From Ailanthus altissimus (lineage: Eukaryota; Streptophyta; Magnoliopsida; Sapindales; Simaroubaceae), in NCBI GenBank assembly GCA_946807835.1, contig OX327699.1, positions 18,216,014 to 18,280,013 on the forward strand: a stretch of DNA of 64,000 nucleotides, read 5' to 3'. The first letter of the stretch is position 1; each line of letters starts with the position of its first letter. The notes beneath the pieces were generated by a model, which searched no databases, was not told where the DNA came from, and saw only the letters and a program-made list of their open reading frames with translations. Shown piece by piece: positions 10,412 through 24,219 of the stretch. A program made the position numbers and the translations under genes.

Positions 10412-13275
10412 TATCACGCCCCAGACCCAAAAGATCCGACACACGACATCACTTACATTCATTCACTGCATGTGCACTCATAAATAATATTACACAAAAT
10501 TTTCAACTTTCCTTCAACACAGAAATCCTTAGCAAGTTGCTAGTAAGTTCAACACTAAAATCAACCCATAACTTAACATATAAATATAAACTTCTCTTGA
10601 CCATATTTAAACATTCATTTCAATTTCTTTCAGAATTATAACAATTGAATTATGACTGGGACAATTAATAAACCGGAGATACGCAGAGTTTTCTCAGAGA
10701 TTAACACTCTACTACGTCACCAGTAGCAACTTTGTTACCGGAAGCCCAGAATATATCCATTGCAAATTCTTACTTAAAATCATCCAATAACCACACTTTA
10801 TAAAACTTAAACCAAATCCAATCCACACACAATGAAATAATGCATAAGTATTTATTCAATAGGGACAAACCAAATATCCTATCCCACGTGTCCCCAAATG
10901 AAACACACAACAACCTAGCAACTTAGGGAACCCAAGGAACAGCAGAAGCCTTGCCAAATCCGCTAAGCACACATGTACCTTATTTACCTGAAATCACCAT
11001 AAACTATAATGAGTATAAAACTCAGTAAGCATACTAATTTTTCATATATCAAATACAAATACATATATGTACACAATGCATATGTATGATATGCTGTGAT
11101 CAATCAAAATCATAATCTTATCAAATCACATATCATGTAAGCGCTTACACATTCTTTCAAAACACATAATAGGAATACCATTACTCAACTACTACTTAGT
11201 AGGACTTACATATCACATATCACATAATGAGCCAAATGTCACTCGTAGGTGACATACCGTATGAGAGGAATAGTACAAGTGAGGTCTTTAAATCACACAT
11301 ATATAACGCTTATGCCCGAAGGTAAAAGCCAAACCCTCACCCTGATCATCGGTGAGTCCTCTCACATGTACCTATACGCCACCACACGAAAGTGATGACT
11401 CACACTTCCTTTAGGTACCAATAGGATCCTCCCTACATACGGAACACATAACATATACCAATCCCGAAGGAAAGGCCACACATAAAGGCTCCACAAATCA
11501 CATAAAATGCCTACTAAGTTAACAGTGAGTTCAAGTACCCTCAAATCACAAAATATTTCTCATGGACATATTACACTTCAAAAGCTTTCTTTGTTAAACG
11601 CATCTTATTTTGGAAAGCTCACTTTCAAAAAAACACATGTATGTCCATGCTCAATGTCAATGCTCACATTCATAAACATATATTCACATTTCATATCAAA
11701 ATATACTTTGACATATCATAAACATATTCTTAACCCCATTTACAAAATCATACAAAACAATTATTATGTTTATTGTGATTCCAGTAGTAAGTCTAGTATA
11801 CTTACCTCTTAACACTTTCAGCTACAAGGCTTAAATCTCCTTAACCTATCAATAGAGATTAATCCTTTCATAAGCCTCACAATTCACACAATATACTTTA
11901 AATAGCTTACAAAATTATACACAATGCATTTATCACATCAAATTGGTCTAAAAACTTGGTTTCTCAAAACCTGTCATTCTGACCACTTACACTTAACAAA
12001 ATTTTCTAATACATCAAATGATGTCCAATTACTCCAAAATCATAATATACCATCCTTGACTCATATATCCTTCTTATATATGAATATTATATCAAAATTC
12101 CTACACAATCCATTCCATACACACCATCGAATCCAAACTACAAACCTGACAGGATCAAGATACTTACTGAACAGTATTCAATCTCCCAATTTTATAAACT
12201 CATATACTAACTCAAAAATTATAAAAATACCACATAATTACTCTTAACACATATCTCAGTCCATGATAAATATTTCACTTCCAAATCACTGCCAAAAGTA
12301 TTTTAAAACTATTTTATTCTATATCTTTAAAAATCTGTTAATCAAATATTGCAATGAGCTGATACACTTTAGAAATTCATAACACTTCAACCACATTGAT
12401 CTAAATTCTCAATTCCGATTATATCATATTAGACATATAAAATTATCATATTCCACAAATTCATAATTTTTGAAGATCATTCAGTAGGACAAAAATTATT
12501 TTTCACTGTACTATACTGTTTACACAGGAAATTTCCAGAATTTCAGGGTCATTTTGGTAAATTCACTATAAATTCAATTTACAGAATTTTCAATCGATTC
12601 AAAGTCTCAGATGATCCTTAACATGTCTAATTTCATATACTCAAAATTCAAAACCAGAATCGAATCACAACAATTTATAAAATTCTTAGATCAAGAGGTT
12701 ATCCAGCAGAAATTCCACAATTCATCATGATTTATCAAACTATCTTATAAATCATCATCAATTCTCAAATTATCATACGAAATACACATCAAATCCTCAA
12801 TTATACATATTTCCAGAAATCAAAACTTAAAGAAATTAACATAATTAACACCAATAAATTAAGAAATAATTGTGATATACCTCTTAAGATCCAAAAATTC
12901 CAATTTCTTCTTCTTCTTCTTCTTCTTCTTCTTCTTCTTCTCTTCTCTCTCCTCTATTTCTCTCTTCTCTCTCTTAAAAGGGGTAGCTCGACCTAAATGA
13001 GAGAATTAGGGTTTTAAAAGTGTATTTTTATACTAAGTGGCTAATTTTTAGTATTTACGAATTCACCCCCAAAACTTTCAAAGTATAACAATTTGGTCCC
13101 TAAAATAATTCCAAAGTCTTGCAAATAAACCCAATACTAATAGTATATCCTTAACCTATAAAAACACTACTAATAACAATATATAAATCAAGGATCACCC
13201 ACATACAAATAAAATACGTATATTTATATATATAAATATACATATTCTTACCGGTTATGGATACTGGTTACTACA
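10412..13275 (-). repeat. 5' LTR (right copy) of the LOG-carrying element
   Basis: A 2864-bp partner of 3751-6611, and the 5' LTR in element orientation. Its inner terminus reads TGATA on the minus strand in place of TGACA, one of about four substitutions found between the two LTRs. Confidence 0.92.
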
Positions 13276-13280
13276 GGTTC
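13276..13280. repeat. Target-site duplication GGTTC, right copy
   Basis: Matches 3746-3750 exactly. Confidence 0.9.
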
Positions 13281-13746
13281 GCCTCGTGAAATTTCCCAAT
13301 TTTGGTAATTAGACTCTGAGAAACTTTCGTTAGGGTGCCCGGCAGAGCCTACGGAGATCTACACTAAGGGGTTCCAGGGCGAGTCTTATCAAAATGTGTC
13401 CCCTTAAATAATCGAACATGCTTTGCCTTAACCTGTTGACTTCCCATTGACCGACAGTGTTAGCCCTGAGTTTGAAAGTTCGTAAGGGCCTATGGGTATT
13501 AGTTCCTTCCAGGTCACCCGGGACTTCTGGTATATAGTCTGGCACTGAGGGTAGGTTAGACAAGCCTTCTTTAAGGTTAGCTGGTCTTTCTAAGTTGGCT
13601 CTAATGTGACCATCCTTTCTTTTTTGGTCACCTCTAGAATCGAATCATTCACATAGATCTTGATTCTCAACTTGTCCTGCGTCCAGACCCCTGTGGATGA
13701 CCTTTCTCCTAATAACTTCCCTTTTTAGAAAGGCATGACAAAATTT
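13281..13746 (-). pseudogene. Probable retrotransposon-derived fragment
   Basis: A minus-strand frame (13563 to 13330) gives 77 residues including LRTFKLRANTVGQWEVNRLR. The composition looks coding-like and it continues, with stops, to about 13746. It lies between two younger insertions in what seems to have been a gypsy element, so a gag or polyprotein fragment is likely, but no domain is recognised. Confidence 0.3.
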
Positions 13747-14066
13747 TGTTGAAGTTGGTGCTTACGTGCCATTCTAATACTTATGAATATTAAATTATTT
13801 AATATTTATAAAGGAAACATTTCGTATAATCGTTAATATAATATAAATACATTATATAATACTTGTTACGTTACAGACATTGTATGATCTGAAAGAGTTT
13901 AGATCTGGTCTAAAGGAGTTTAGACTAGCGCTAAGAATTAGCAGAGCTGAATGTTATATTTATGCTAACAGTTAGCACTACTAAGCGTTATCAGATTATA
14001 AGAGTCAGCTAAATCTAAAAGATTAGACCTTTGTTTGCAATGGGACAAACACCTGAGGGTTTTCCA
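13747..14066 (+). repeat. Truncated left LTR of the copia element
   Basis: Matches the first 320 bp or so of the right LTR (18086 on), including the block with the palindrome CTAACAGTTAG, then diverges abruptly. Confidence 0.7.
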
Positions 14067-17000
14067 AAAAAATAATGAATGTTTAAATATGTATTTTGGG
14101 GTTTATGAGATGTAGTGATAAGAGTTATCGGTCTACATTATAAATCAGAATTAATTTTTCTGTGCTAGTAATCACAATGGGAGTCCTATTGGTGGGGTTA
14201 GTTGTGTTTGCATAGAAATAAATAAATGATTGAGAATCAACTCCTAATGAAGTGAGACCCAGTTGATAATAATAATTAAAAAAAAAATATCTCTTAATCA
14301 AATTGAATTGTATTTTATTATGAGATAATGTTATACATGATCCGTCTTGTTAATACGATGTTAAACAAGTTACATCGGTCTTTTTCCAATATCGCTAAAG
14401 TGTGAGGAACTTGGTCAGTTGGACTTGGACTATGTCGGTTAAACATGAGACGAGAAAAATATATATGAAAGTATTACCCTAGATCACTACAGTGTACGAG
14501 TAGTATCGGTAGCATATATTTGATCATTGACAAGTTAATCTGGAATACACTTACCTTAGATAGCTAGTGTGGATAAGGTGTATTTAGGATCAGGAACAAG
14601 AGTTGCATGAGATGCAATTGACAAGAGTTGTCTACTTGTTGGGTTTAAAAAGGCCTAGATCACTACAGTGTACGGCTGGAGTAAAATGTCAATGGGATCT
14701 ACTTTCTACTGTGTAGTTTAAAAAGTTTAAACTGTCATTGTCTTGTTCAAGAGATTATCAGAATTATATAAAGTAGTGGGAGGGCACTTTTAGATTTTAA
14801 AAAAATGTATAAATCATATAACTATGATTTAAAGCGTTATTATTAACAATTACAAATGTTCCGCTACACATCTCCTAAATTGTTTTATAGAGATAAGATA
14901 CTTGTCTTATATAAGTTAAGATAAGTATGAGTAATCCGTTAGTACACATGATCATTGCACATTAACTATAGGGTATCGAGAGATATAAAAGACTTGTTTT
15001 AGAATCTATGAATAGTTTTAAATTCTAAATTACTTAGATATATTTGATATATCTTATCCATAATTAAAGAATAGTTACAATAGAAAATCTTTCCATTGTG
15101 ATAAGGTTTGAATAGTAAATATTATTATTCAAGAAACTTTAACCAAGAATAGATTGATCCCTTAGATAACTGTTTACAAAATATAGATGCTTCAATAGCA
15201 TATGATGTTGTCAGTGCAGGGGTATGGGATACCATTTGCCCTTCTCATATCTATAAATTATTGTATAATTGATATTACGTTCCAAACATTATTAAGCGTA
15301 TCATATCACTCCCTGTAGTTGAGAGAGATTTCTCATAAAGATATTTGGAATAGTTTCTTATATTTATATGATAAAGATAATGTTTTGCTTTTTGAGTGTT
15401 AGGTAATGAATGGCTAATATGTCTTAGAAACAGTAAGAAATGTCTTGGTAAATAGAACACGTAGTAGTTCAGGATCTTTGAATAATGAGGAATAGTAGCA
15501 CGTAAGATTAGGTCATTTAGTCGTGAGATAATTATCCTATCTAGTTAAGCATAGCCATATACTTAATTTGACTATAGAATCTTAGCCAGTTTATGAATTT
15601 TAAATTTAAGGGAAGATGACCGAATCCTAGTGTAGGGGTTGGACACTAGCCACTAATTTATTAGAGCTGATACATATGATGTGTTTAATCCAATAAATTA
15701 TACTGCTATAGATGAATTTCAATACTTTATACTCTCCACAAGGATTTGTCATTATACAGACATACGTTTCTAGGAAACATAGGTTGGAAACTTTTGAAGT
15801 ATTCAAAGACTTTTGATTAAGAAGTAAAGAAATAAACCTTTATATATGCCTTTGAATACATTGAAGTTGTTTATACATGAACAATATATTCATAAAAATA
15901 TTTAAAGGAGAATTTAATTCTCGCTCAGCAGGGTCTTTCAGATATTCCTCAACACAAAAGTGTTTAAGGAATGAAGAATCATACTTTATGTGATACAATT
16001 TGATTGATGTTGAGCTTCACTAATATTCTAATATTTATGGGATTATACTCTAAGAAACTGCTACTCATTTATTGAATGTAGTTCCACCAAAACCAATTCC
16101 TTTTACTTTGTATGAGATATAGATTAAAGGGAGCTGATTCTTAAGTTGTTAAGGCCTGGGATTATTCTGTTCATATAAGAGTTATGCAACAGATTATATT
16201 TGTGCCTAAAGGGTACAAGTATCGGTTCATTGGATATACTTCTATAATCCAGAGTAATGAATCATGTTCGTTGCTAGTAATAATATCTCCCATGAGAATG
16301 AGTTTCTCTTAGATTGTGGGGATTGTAGAATGATATTACTTGTTGAATTCAATTAGAAAGTATATGAACCAATGGTGAAATCTTGAAGTTCAAATGACTT
16401 ATATATCTTGAACGCACTCTCCTTTTAGGTCTAATAGGATATCAAGGCTACTATTTAGGTATGATTGATACTTAAAGGTACCATTGGTGTTTTCTTAGTT
16501 GAAAAAAATGATCCTTTGACTTATAAAGAGGCAATGTTTGACATCATTTTGCGATTAAGGCAAGAAGCTATAGAATCTAAAACTGACTTTAAGTATGACA
16601 GTCAAGTCTAGCACTTAGTTCCGCTTCCTATAGGAATTATTCCTAATTGTTGTAAAAGAGTTTACGCAGTGAAAGCATAGGCACTTGAAGTTAGAGACCT
16701 TTAAGAGTCAACTGGTAAGGAAATGTTATACTCATAAATCTGGATTCGGTAATGAGGAAACATTATTCATCAGTAATTATGCCAAAGTAAATTTGGATTT
16801 TGTTGACTATTACCTCGTACCAAGATTTTGAGGTCTAGTCAATAGATATAAAGAAGGAGTTCTAGAATGTATATCTCAAGCTAGAGATGTCTATGGAGCT
16901 GTCTGAAGTTTTTGCATCCAGCTTAACTTCTAATCTAGTGTGTAAATTGAAAAAGTTCTTTTCTAGACTTAAATAGTTTTTGAAGGCTAATATCTTTGTT

Positions 17001-18085
17001 TAAATGACAAAATCAGAAAGTTTGGTTTCATTAATAATGAGGAGAAAGCTTGTGTGTTTAGGTAGGGTAGTGGGAGCAGAATTATCTATCTGATTCTCTA
17101 CGTGGAAGACATACTTAATATTGAAAATGACATTGATATATTACAAGTCAATCAGATAAGTGTTATCTATGTAAGAACTTTTTCATAAAATATTTGGGAA
17201 AAGCCTCTTATTAGACTTCATAGAGATAAAGTTAGGAGGCTGATGGGACTTTCCAAATCATCGTACATAGACAAATTCCTGAAAATGTACAACTTAATTA
17301 ACTGTGAGACAATTAATATACCTTTCAGACATGACATTCATCTTTCTAAGAAGAAGTATCCTCAAGCAGAAAATGAAAAGTTAGAATGTCCAACTCATAA
17401 TATGCATCAGCTAATAGCATGATACATACCATGTTATATACAATACCTGGATTTGGATGGCTCTAAAAGTTATAAGCTAGTATCGATCGGATCCAAGCCT
17501 GACCATTAGATGGTTATGAAACATATCTGATATACCGTAGAGGTATAGAGGATAAGTTTCTAATTATGAAGAAAGATTCTTAGAAGTGAAGAAATGTACA
17601 TATTCAAACTTTCTGTCTGACCCAGATTGTAGAAAGTCAACATCTGATTACATGTTCTTCTTTATCAGTACCAGAGCTAGTTGAAAAACATGCAAATCTA
17701 AATATCCATAACTAATTCTGCTTGGAGGAAGAATTAGTTGCAGCTTGAGAAGACTACAAAGGAAGCACTATAGATATTCAAGTTAGTTACAAAGTTTAGA
17801 ATAGTTTCAAGCTTAGTGGATTCTATCATATTGCATAGTAACTAATAACGGAATAATTGCTTAAGCTAAGAAGCTATAAGACACACCAGTATTCTAATCA
17901 TGTGGACTCTGAATACCACATAATTGAAAAGTTCTTAGTTATTGTAGATGTGATACTATCTAGGATACATTCTTTGGATAACGTAGTAGACCCACTTAAG
18001 CCTAAACTCATACTATGTTTGAGAAACACTTGGACAGTATCGATATAAGATATTAGTAAAAATGGCACTAAAGCAAGTGGGAGTT

Positions 18086-20768
18086 TGTTGGAGTTGGTGC
18101 TTACGTGCCATTCCAATACTTATGAATATTAAATTATTTAATATTTATAAAGAAAACATTTTGTATAATCGTTGATACAATATAAATACATGGTACAATA
18201 CTTGTTACATTACAGACATTGTATGATCTGAAGGAGTTTAGATTTGGTCTAAAGGAGTTTAGACTAGTGCTAAAAATTAACAGAGCTGGGTGTTATATTT
18301 ATGCTAACAGTTAGCACTGCTAACAGTTAGAAGGTTATAAGAGTCAGCCAGATCTAAAATATTAGATCCTTTTCTGTAATGGGACAAAGACCTGAAGGTA
18401 TACCAATAATGACATGGTTGCAATGAGTTGCAATAGGTGCTAGGATATGTCATCATGCAAATATGTCCTCAAATACTATGTTCCTGATCTGCTCCACTGA
18501 TGCAGGTCTATCAGTGGATCCATTTTATAAAGATCAGTGTATGTTATATCTATATGATATAGATGGTTGTTCTTAGTTAATCGTGAGCTTACCGGAAGCT
18601 CGTATATGTATACGGTTATTCAGTCAGGACTACATACTGAACAGACTCACAAGGACGCCAATAGACATCCTATGAAACCATCAATGGTGAGTCCTCTCAA
18701 GTTGAGTAGTATACGTGGTCCTTTAACCTGAGTGCCACGGTGGACTTGTAAGTGATCCACCATACTTTGGTTCTACACATATCACAGACCTTTCATGGTA
18801 TGACCGTTGGGTGTCGCTGGATATGGTCCGATGCTTATGGAGTCCGGTGTGTACAGATATGGGATCCATCAGCTCTCATAGGGGAGTAGTATATCCAGAT
18901 GCTCTGAGATTATATTTTAATAAATCTCGTGACCACAAGTACTAACCCAGGAAAAGTGTTTCCCAAAGGGTTGAACAATATAGTAAAGGTGTTTGTGTAT
19001 ATTGTTCTTGATATACAAATCTGGAGGTAAGCTCATGGATGGGCATAGGGGAATTTAACGATGCTGATCTATATCCCCGCACATCCAGGATATACATAAC
19101 AAAGGATAATACGTATGTATTGTGACCTCAGCTTGTATGGTATAACGTGCTGATTTGTATATCTGTGATGTGTGCGTGAGACATCGATCACAAACTTATA
19201 AAATAGTTCCATTTGACGAATCAGGCGTGGACCTAAAGAGTCCCGCAATATAAAGTGTACTCGTTGTGCACTGTGGCAGCATACTGGATTGAATTGTTCA
19301 ATCTAGTAATTTTTCGCTGAATCGAATATTTATTTCAGGAACTCTCAAGATGCGTGTGTGTCAGTACTTAAGTATTAAGTACAATAATTAGTTAATAATT
19401 ATTGTTGATTAATTAAATAGTAACACATGACACATTATGAGCCATCGATTAAATTGACTCAAGTATTAGGTAAGGTAAGACCCTCATTGGGTTAATTAAA
19501 GGCTTAATGGTTATTTTTCTTAATTAATTATTTGGGTGTTAAATAATTTAAATATTTGTTCTCACTTAAGAGTTAAGTGATTAATTAATTTGACTAGAAT
19601 TAATTGTTAGCTCATGGTTAAATTAATAAAAATAAATATTTTAATTGATGACTTAATTGCTAAATAAAATGAGATTTTATTAAAAACAATAATTAAGTTA
19701 AAGTAAATGTTGCTTAAAATGGATATTAAATGGAATCATAAGGACTTAAGTGTAAATTTTCTTGTTAAAGACAAGTGATGGTCAGCCACCCATTCTTGTC
19801 CAATTGTTGGACACATATTTAGTTTATTTGATAAACCAAATTTATTTTAATAATAATTTATTAAACAAAAGAGAAGATATTTCTCATTATTATAACATAT
19901 GTATTCATTTGATGAATACAAAATAAGTGAGTGGCAAACCATGTTGTAAGGGGGTGGTTGGCATTGATATGATTTGGTCTTTGAAAACAAATAAATAATT
20001 CAAAGCCAAAAAGAGTGGTCGGCCATTGTGATTAAGTGGTGTCCTTTATATTCATTTCATTATTGAATGAATGAGGAGAGGAAGAAAGCTAAGTGTAGGA
20101 TTTGGCCATGATGAAAGGAAGAAGATGAAAAATAGTTTTCATTTTTTGCTTTAAAGCAAAACAAGATGGCCACCAAATTTTGAAGGTAAGTAGAGTTATT
20201 TTTGTTTTGAGTTTTTAAGTGTTAAAAATGAAAAATACTTGATAGCAAAAGTTATTTTACTATTCATATTCTTCTCTTAAACAAAAGGCCATTAATGTTG
20301 CATTTTAGTTATTTGTTTTGATGTATTTAAGTGTTGAACACATCAAGAATAAAATGAATATAGTCTAAGTGTTAGGCTATAGGGTTTAAGTGTTAATCCA
20401 AAGGTTTAAATGTTAAACCAGTGTCGAAAATATATAAGTTGTTGCTCTAGCGACTCAAGCCCACCATGTTGAGTCCTAGAACTACCAACGAGCCGACTTC
20501 ATGCGGTATTCCAGTTATAAATTCGTTCCAAAGGCTTGATAGGTGATATTCTCAATCGTTAGTAATAATTTGATTAATATGTTTTATATTTTGTTCATTA
20601 ATGTAATGAATAAAATTTATTGTGTTTATTTTAAGAAATTTGATTTCTAACTTCCATTGCATTATGATTTGTATATGTATATAATAGATGCGTATGTATA
20701 TAAATTTTAAAATGGACACGTATATCACATGCATACATGTATTTAAGTGATGAATCGGTACCCCAACA
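18086..20768 (+). repeat. Right LTR of the copia element (2.68 kb)
   Basis: Begins TGTTGGAGTTGG directly after a purine-rich tract (AAGCAAGTGGGAG) and ends TACCCCAACA. Large parts are shared with the solo LTRs at 26.1-28.4 kb, 28.6-30.9 kb and 50.9-53.1 kb, for example the phrases GACTCACAAGGACGCCAATA and ACCGTTGGGTGTCGCTGG. Confidence 0.75.
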
Positions 20769-22560
20769 CGTTTACATCTGCTATAAGAAATGGGTCGATC
20801 TCCACAAAGGGAATCTTTCCTTTAGATCTAAAAAGAAGTTGGCTTTCGTTGATCAACCGTTGTATTTCACTCCTGAAGACAACACAGTTATTTGTATTAT
20901 GTCACCAGGAATTGTGCCACTTGCAGTAGTCTTTCTCTACTCATTGGTCTACTAGAGAAATGGTATGGCCTTTGAACAACTTGATTTGCTTGTCCTTTAA
21001 TAACTAATAAAAAATTTGATCATCTTTTCACAGATCAAAGGAATATTCTTTGGCAATCTAGGTATTATTATCAATCTTTTTCTTCTCTTTGCTGGGTGTC
21101 CCCTTTTTTATCATAGGCCACTCATACGGCTCACCTTTAACTAACTTAGCAAGGCATACTTCCTTATCAGAGTTTGATTCTTCTGATTCACTTTTTGAAT
21201 CGACCTAGACGGCCGCGACCTTTAACTGATTCCTGTAATATAATCCCTTTGAGGATGCTCACTTCTAATCTTTCTCTATTAGAAGTCGCTAGTAGTTGGC
21301 AGTCCGAGTTGCTAACATGTAAAGATCTCTGAAGCGATGTCCTTCAAAGTGTTCTCTCATTACAAAATACATACTTCGAATGATCATAGGTATAGAGTCG
21401 GCTTCCAAAATCTGTGTTTAGCAATGCATTCGAAGCTTTCTGAACCAGCTTATGTACTTTGAGACCGATTCGCTCGGCATTTGGGTGACTCTATCCAGGT
21501 TAGCCAAAGTGACTTCTGGAGGTAGCTTGTAGAATTCATCATAGAACTTATACCCTATCTGTTCCCAATTGGCGATCGACTCGTACACCAAGTTGGTGTA
21601 CCAAGGGAATGCCTTTTTGTTAAGGAATTTTTGAACATCCTTAGTTTCCAGAATGGATATGAGGTGACCTCACCATACTATACTACGAATCTAGAAATAT
21701 ATTCAAAAATAGTGATATTCTTTTCGCCCGAAACAGAAAGAATTTGGGGATTTTGTATCCCTTTGAAAAAGGGAAAAGTGTATCAATGTTATGAAGGTAG
21801 AGCTTCATATATGAAGGACGTGTCATGGGCCTTAGGTCGACCCCCATATTCTGCAATGTTTTAGCCAACATATTGCCGTCTATTTCAGGTCAGCTGGAAT
21901 TACTGGTGGGTTGTACTGGTTCCATAGATCCAAACTGAATCGGCCTAGATTGGGTTTGGCCGACTTGATCTTAGTTTTGGTTCAAACATTCCAAGTTAAT
22001 CATGTTACCAGTTTGGTCATAACTAAAAATTTATCTTGACTGGTTCTGGTGGACCTAAGAATTAAAAGAGTCAACCTTTCCAGTCGCTTAAGGATATTGA
22101 CCAAACTATAGGATAGGTCGACCTGGTGATGTTGCCATCATCGAGGTTCTTGTAACTCAGGGTTTGGTCAGCCTTGAAGCTAAGATGTCAGCTCTATCTG
22201 ATTGTCTTATTGCCTTGAGGTTCTTTAGAATAATTTAGTTGATGTTCTGATTATCTTCGATCAAAGACCGAAATACTACAACCATCTAGTTAGTCAGCAT
22301 TGTACCAAGCTGCTAGTTTTCCTGGGCTATCTGGGAAACCAACGCTTGGACGTCGGCCATGGAGTGGCCTAGGATATGGAAGAGTATTGCGATGAATCTC
22401 CACTTGTTGCTGATTCAGTATATCTTCCTGAGTATGGGCCAAACCTTCCTCTTTATGCTCAGATTCGACTGGGTCTCTGAGCGAAGGTGGGCCACAGTCG
22501 ACTCGACACTGTTCTTCCAATACAATTTTTATCCATCTATCTAATTGTTATTGTCATATA
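20769..22560 (-). pseudogene. Ty3/gypsy gag remnant
   Basis: Minus-strand translation from about 22520 gives a charged N-terminal segment. The region 21620-21425 gives the retrotransposon gag core (AFPWYTNLVYESIANWEQ, then YKFYDEFYKLPPEVTLANL and SVSKYISWFRKLRM). About 20930-20790 gives a CxxH-like zinc-binding stretch followed by VVFRSEIQRLINE-like and LLFRSKGKIP segments. This order is typical of plant gypsy gag. Stops and frame changes are frequent. The copia element at 13747-20768 interrupts its downstream side. Confidence 0.7.
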
Positions 22561-22599
22561 AGGATGTGGTTATACTAGGCATGCCAAAAAGATGATCGC

Positions 22600-23090
22600 A
22601 AAATATAGTTCGAGTCTGTGTATGCTCTGTGTCCTGATAGACAGAGGTTGCCCCAAATTTGAAAGAAGCCGAGACTAAAGGTTTCGCCAACAAGCAAGAT
22701 TTATTACTAAACCTAGGCTAGAGTACAGCAGGCATGTCACAGAGCTTTGGTTCTTCTCAAAGAAGAACAAACAAAGCTCAGTAACAAGGCTGTGGGGTTT
22801 TTCAGTAAGTAAGGACGCTTAGTCCTAGGTTGAAGAAATAAAAATGAGAGAAAAGATAAAAGCTAAAAAGCTTATGTATTATATGTATTGAATAGTTGGT
22901 GATAATTACAATAAAAAAATGAACCTATTTATAGGCTGTAAAACCCTATACAAAATCTATTTTTACAAGTGGTTATAATATAATATAACTTCTTATTATA
23001 TATAAATTCCTAAATAAGCTATAACATACAACTGGGTCCAAAATCTTAAAACAAAAAAGTCTATTAAACATTTTTTAAGCCAGTGTCAAT
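22600..23090 (-). repeat. Probable 5' LTR/leader of the gypsy element
   Basis: Upstream of gag on the minus strand. It contains a TATA-like CCTATAAATAGG (about 22936-22925) followed by a pyrimidine-rich stretch, as in an LTR promoter. TGTCACTGACTATTGACAC near 23093 may be its start. The borders are not certain. Confidence 0.4.
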
Positions 23091-24219
23091 AGTCAGTGAC
23101 ATAATCTAGCTTCACGTATTTGCATTTAAGAGCTTTTTATAGGCACACACACATGCTACATCTTCTCTACAACAAGTGTGCGTACCACCTGCTTATAGGT
23201 AACTGTATATTATAAACAATGCAAACCATCTTTACAACATTATGCTAATGTTGTGGTTTCTAGAATAGTAATTATACTTTTATCATAACGGTAACTCCGT
23301 AAATTCATCGTCTGAGACAATGCAAATGGAATGAATTCAATCTGTAATACTCTGTATTTGCAAATTTTCTCACTACGTTACATAGTATTTTTCATTTGTA
23401 TATTTAGTGTAGCTTGAACTGCTTGTAAGAATGATAAATAACAAAGAGAAAGAGAATTATTTGTATATTTTGTAGTTATTCGTTCTCTAACTTTATTGTC
23501 TTTGTACTTTCTGCTTGTTGTTCAGTGATGATAAGTGCGCTAATATTGATTTGGATAATCTTGGATTTGGTCTCATACCAACTGAAACATATGCACCACG
23601 AAATGTTCTGGAGACGGGTTTGAAAAAGCATAGCTTAGTCGTTATGGAAAGATGGAGTTGAGCCCTTCTGCAAGAGTCTTAGATTATAGGCAAGCAAGCT
23701 CCATGTCTTTTTTAGTTCAATATTTCTTATTTTAAAGTCAATACCACTTCATTTTGATAGAAGGATTCAAATTATTCTACAGTTTATACTGGTTTCTCAA
23801 TTGGAAATTTTACCCTACTATGAAATAGAATCCGATTTTCTATAGTTAAAGGTTAAAATTGGATGAAGAGATTTGACTATAAGATTTCCATTTGCCAAGT
23901 CAGGAACTGCTAACAAAGTTCGGATCAATTGTGGATTCACAAGTTAGAACAAGTTATGTTATTAAAAATCTCAACTAACAATAAAGTATTTACATAATGG
24001 CTGTTTGAAGGCTTGAAAACATATAAAAGAGAAGATGGAGATTTAAGACTCGTTTGATTGAACTTTTTTAATAGAACTTTTGAAAATAAAGTTTTTAGAA
24101 GTAGAGTTTTAAAAAATTATTGATTGTTTGACTGTCAATTAAAAAAAGCTCTTTTAAAATAATAGATTGTTTGGTTACACATTACTAAAAGTGTTTCTCT
24201 ATTATTAAATTACAAAAAA

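Larger units (their letters stand above)
3751..13275 (-). mobile_element. Young non-autonomous LTR retrotransposon carrying a LOG gene
   Basis: Two nearly identical direct repeats (3751-6611 and 10412-13275) flank a 3.8-kb interior. GGTTC occurs immediately outside both ends (3746-3750 and 13276-13280), a perfect 5-bp target-site duplication. Read on the minus strand the element runs TGTAGTAACC...GGGGCGTGACA, with a primer site TGGTATCAGAGC complementary to initiator Met-tRNA at 10403-10392 and a purine tract AAGGAGGGGAGAAT at 6625-6612 next to the 3' LTR. A short relic of a chromodomain-type pol C-terminus sits just before that tract (6630-6810). The rest of gag-pol is absent and the interior holds two plus-strand genes, antisense to the element. 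Mobilisation would need proteins from an autonomous relative. The LTR length and the 3' relic point to a Del/Tekay-like chromovirus parent (inference). Confidence 0.93.
13747..20768 (+). mobile_element. Decayed Ty1/copia retrotransposon with long right LTR
   Basis: The left end (TGTTGAAGTTGGTGCTTACG) and the start of the right LTR (TGTTGGAGTTGGTGCTTACG, from 18086) are homologous. The left LTR matches for only about 320 bp (to about 14066), so it is truncated. Between them, fragments of a copia polyprotein occur in order: a LRLGH-like pre-integrase segment (about 15505), a LIHTDV-like segment (about 15665), FLVEKNDPLTYKEAMFDI of reverse transcriptase (about 16490), an LYVEDIL segment equivalent to YVDDIL (about 17098), GLSKSSYIDKFLKMYNL (about 17240) and the C-terminal DSEYHIIEKFL stretch (about 17900). 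Many stops and frameshifts are present. A purine-rich tract precedes the right LTR. The flanks AATTT and CGTTT are at best an imperfect target-site duplication. Confidence 0.8.
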
